Source: Rallus limicola
Lineage: Eukaryota > Chordata > Aves > Gruiformes > Rallidae
Assembly (NCBI GenBank): GCA_022605955.1
Contig: JAKCOZ010000008.1
Location: 39,258,547-39,322,546, forward strand
Direction: 5' to 3'
DNA length: 64,000 nucleotides
The position numbers and the translations under genes are program-made. The notes under the pieces were generated by a model. The model was not told where the DNA came from. It saw only the letters and a program-made list of their open reading frames with translations, and did no database searches. Positions 54,268-64,000 of this stretch are shown here, piece by piece (within the stretch, counting starts at the first letter, position 1; every line of letters begins with the position of its first letter).

Positions 54268-54475
54268 TCATAGAATCACAGAATCCCAGACTGGGCTGGG
54301 CTGGAGGGACCCCAAGGGTCACACAGCTCCAACCCCCTGCCACAGGCAGGGACACCAACCTCCAGGCCTGGAGCTACACAAGGTTGCCCAGGGCCCCAGC
54401 CAACCTGGCCTTCAACACCCCCAGGGACGGGGCACCCACCCCCTCTCTGGGCAGCCCCTGCCAGCCCCTCACCAC
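54268..54475 (-). mobile_element. CR1 3' end fragment
   Basis: Reverse-oriented. The plus strand starts CATAGAATCACAGAATCCC and continues with the conserved CR1 3' UTR up to GGGCAGCCCCTGCCAGCCCC. Confidence 0.9.
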
Positions 54476-54730
54476 TCAAAAGAGGCATTTTAGTCAGTCC
54501 CAGATGGGTAACACTGCATGCACCCCTCTTCACCTTCTGCTCCACTGCCCAGCTGATTGACAGTCCCCGGGCTGCGAGTTAAACTTTAATCTGAACCAGG
54601 GGAGAAGAACCCAGACGTGACTCAGCTGCCCACGTCCATCCCCTTCTCCTCCCCGCTGGCCAGGGCAGCACAGGGGGTAGAGGGTGAGGACGCAGCAGGA
54701 AGAACCTGCTCCCCAGGGGCTGCCCCAGCA

Positions 54731-63775
<9,045 letters not shown>

Positions 63776-64000
63776 TAGAGTTCATGGGCTGGCCCATCTC
63801 ACGCTCTGATGTCCTCAGCCTTGGCAGGTCTGAACTCCCCTCGGGCACCTGGTTGCTCACTGGGACTTGCTGTACTTGGGGAGGAGAAGGGATGGGGTGG
63901 TAGTGCCACTGTCCCATGGGGCAGAGGACTGTGTGGGAGGAGGGTCCATCAGGGCAGCCCCAGGCTGCGGAAGAGGCAGACCCCTGGGTATCTCTGCAAG

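Overview
The window is nuclear DNA from a bird. Host genes have short exons with GT-AG introns. CR1 retrotransposon 3' ends, with their (ATTCTRTG)n-type tails, lie on both strands throughout. An S100B gene can be read almost without change. High GC, many minisatellites and compact introns suggest a microchromosome or dot chromosome; that is inference.

Positions 1-10,000 hold seven nuclear tRNA genes: Ser-CGA, Pro-AGG, Thr-AGT, two Ser-GCT and two elongator Met-CAT. The last four form a head-to-head palindrome at 8.7-9.6 kb. Between Thr and the palindrome lies a three-exon gene on the minus strand for a VMO1-like protein (vitelline membrane outer layer protein 1), readable except for one extra base in exon 1.

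From 1 to 18 kb the DNA is a large inverted and tandem duplication. A roughly 2.2-2.5 kb unit occurs once at 2.3-4.5 kb and twice inverted at 10.7-12.9 kb and 14.1-16.7 kb. Its outer arms (1.1-2.3 and 16.7-17.9 kb) carry an LTR-like piece and a CR1 reverse-transcriptase fragment. Each unit keeps the same two-exon open reading frame, a poly(A) signal and two expandable minisatellites. I do not recognise the predicted leucine-rich protein.

From 19.9 to 31.3 kb is LSS (lanosterol synthase, minus strand). All 22 coding exons were placed with consistent phases, except for one missing base at the exon 18/19 junction. A possible small secreted-peptide gene follows at 33.7-34.3 kb. S100B (plus) is at 37.7-38.5 kb, the C21orf58 orthologue (plus, seven coding exons) at 43.2-50.8 kb, and the first ten coding exons of KMO (kynurenine 3-monooxygenase, plus) at 54.7-63.7 kb. 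KMO runs off the right edge.

The genes do not form a functional pathway. LSS acts in sterol synthesis, S100B in calcium signalling, KMO in tryptophan catabolism at the outer mitochondrial membrane, and VMO1 in the egg coat. LSS, C21orf58 and S100B are neighbours on human 21q22.3, whereas KMO and VMO1 lie on other human chromosomes, so the block is a rearranged composite. The rest is CR1 debris, minisatellites and unrecognised intergenic sequence.
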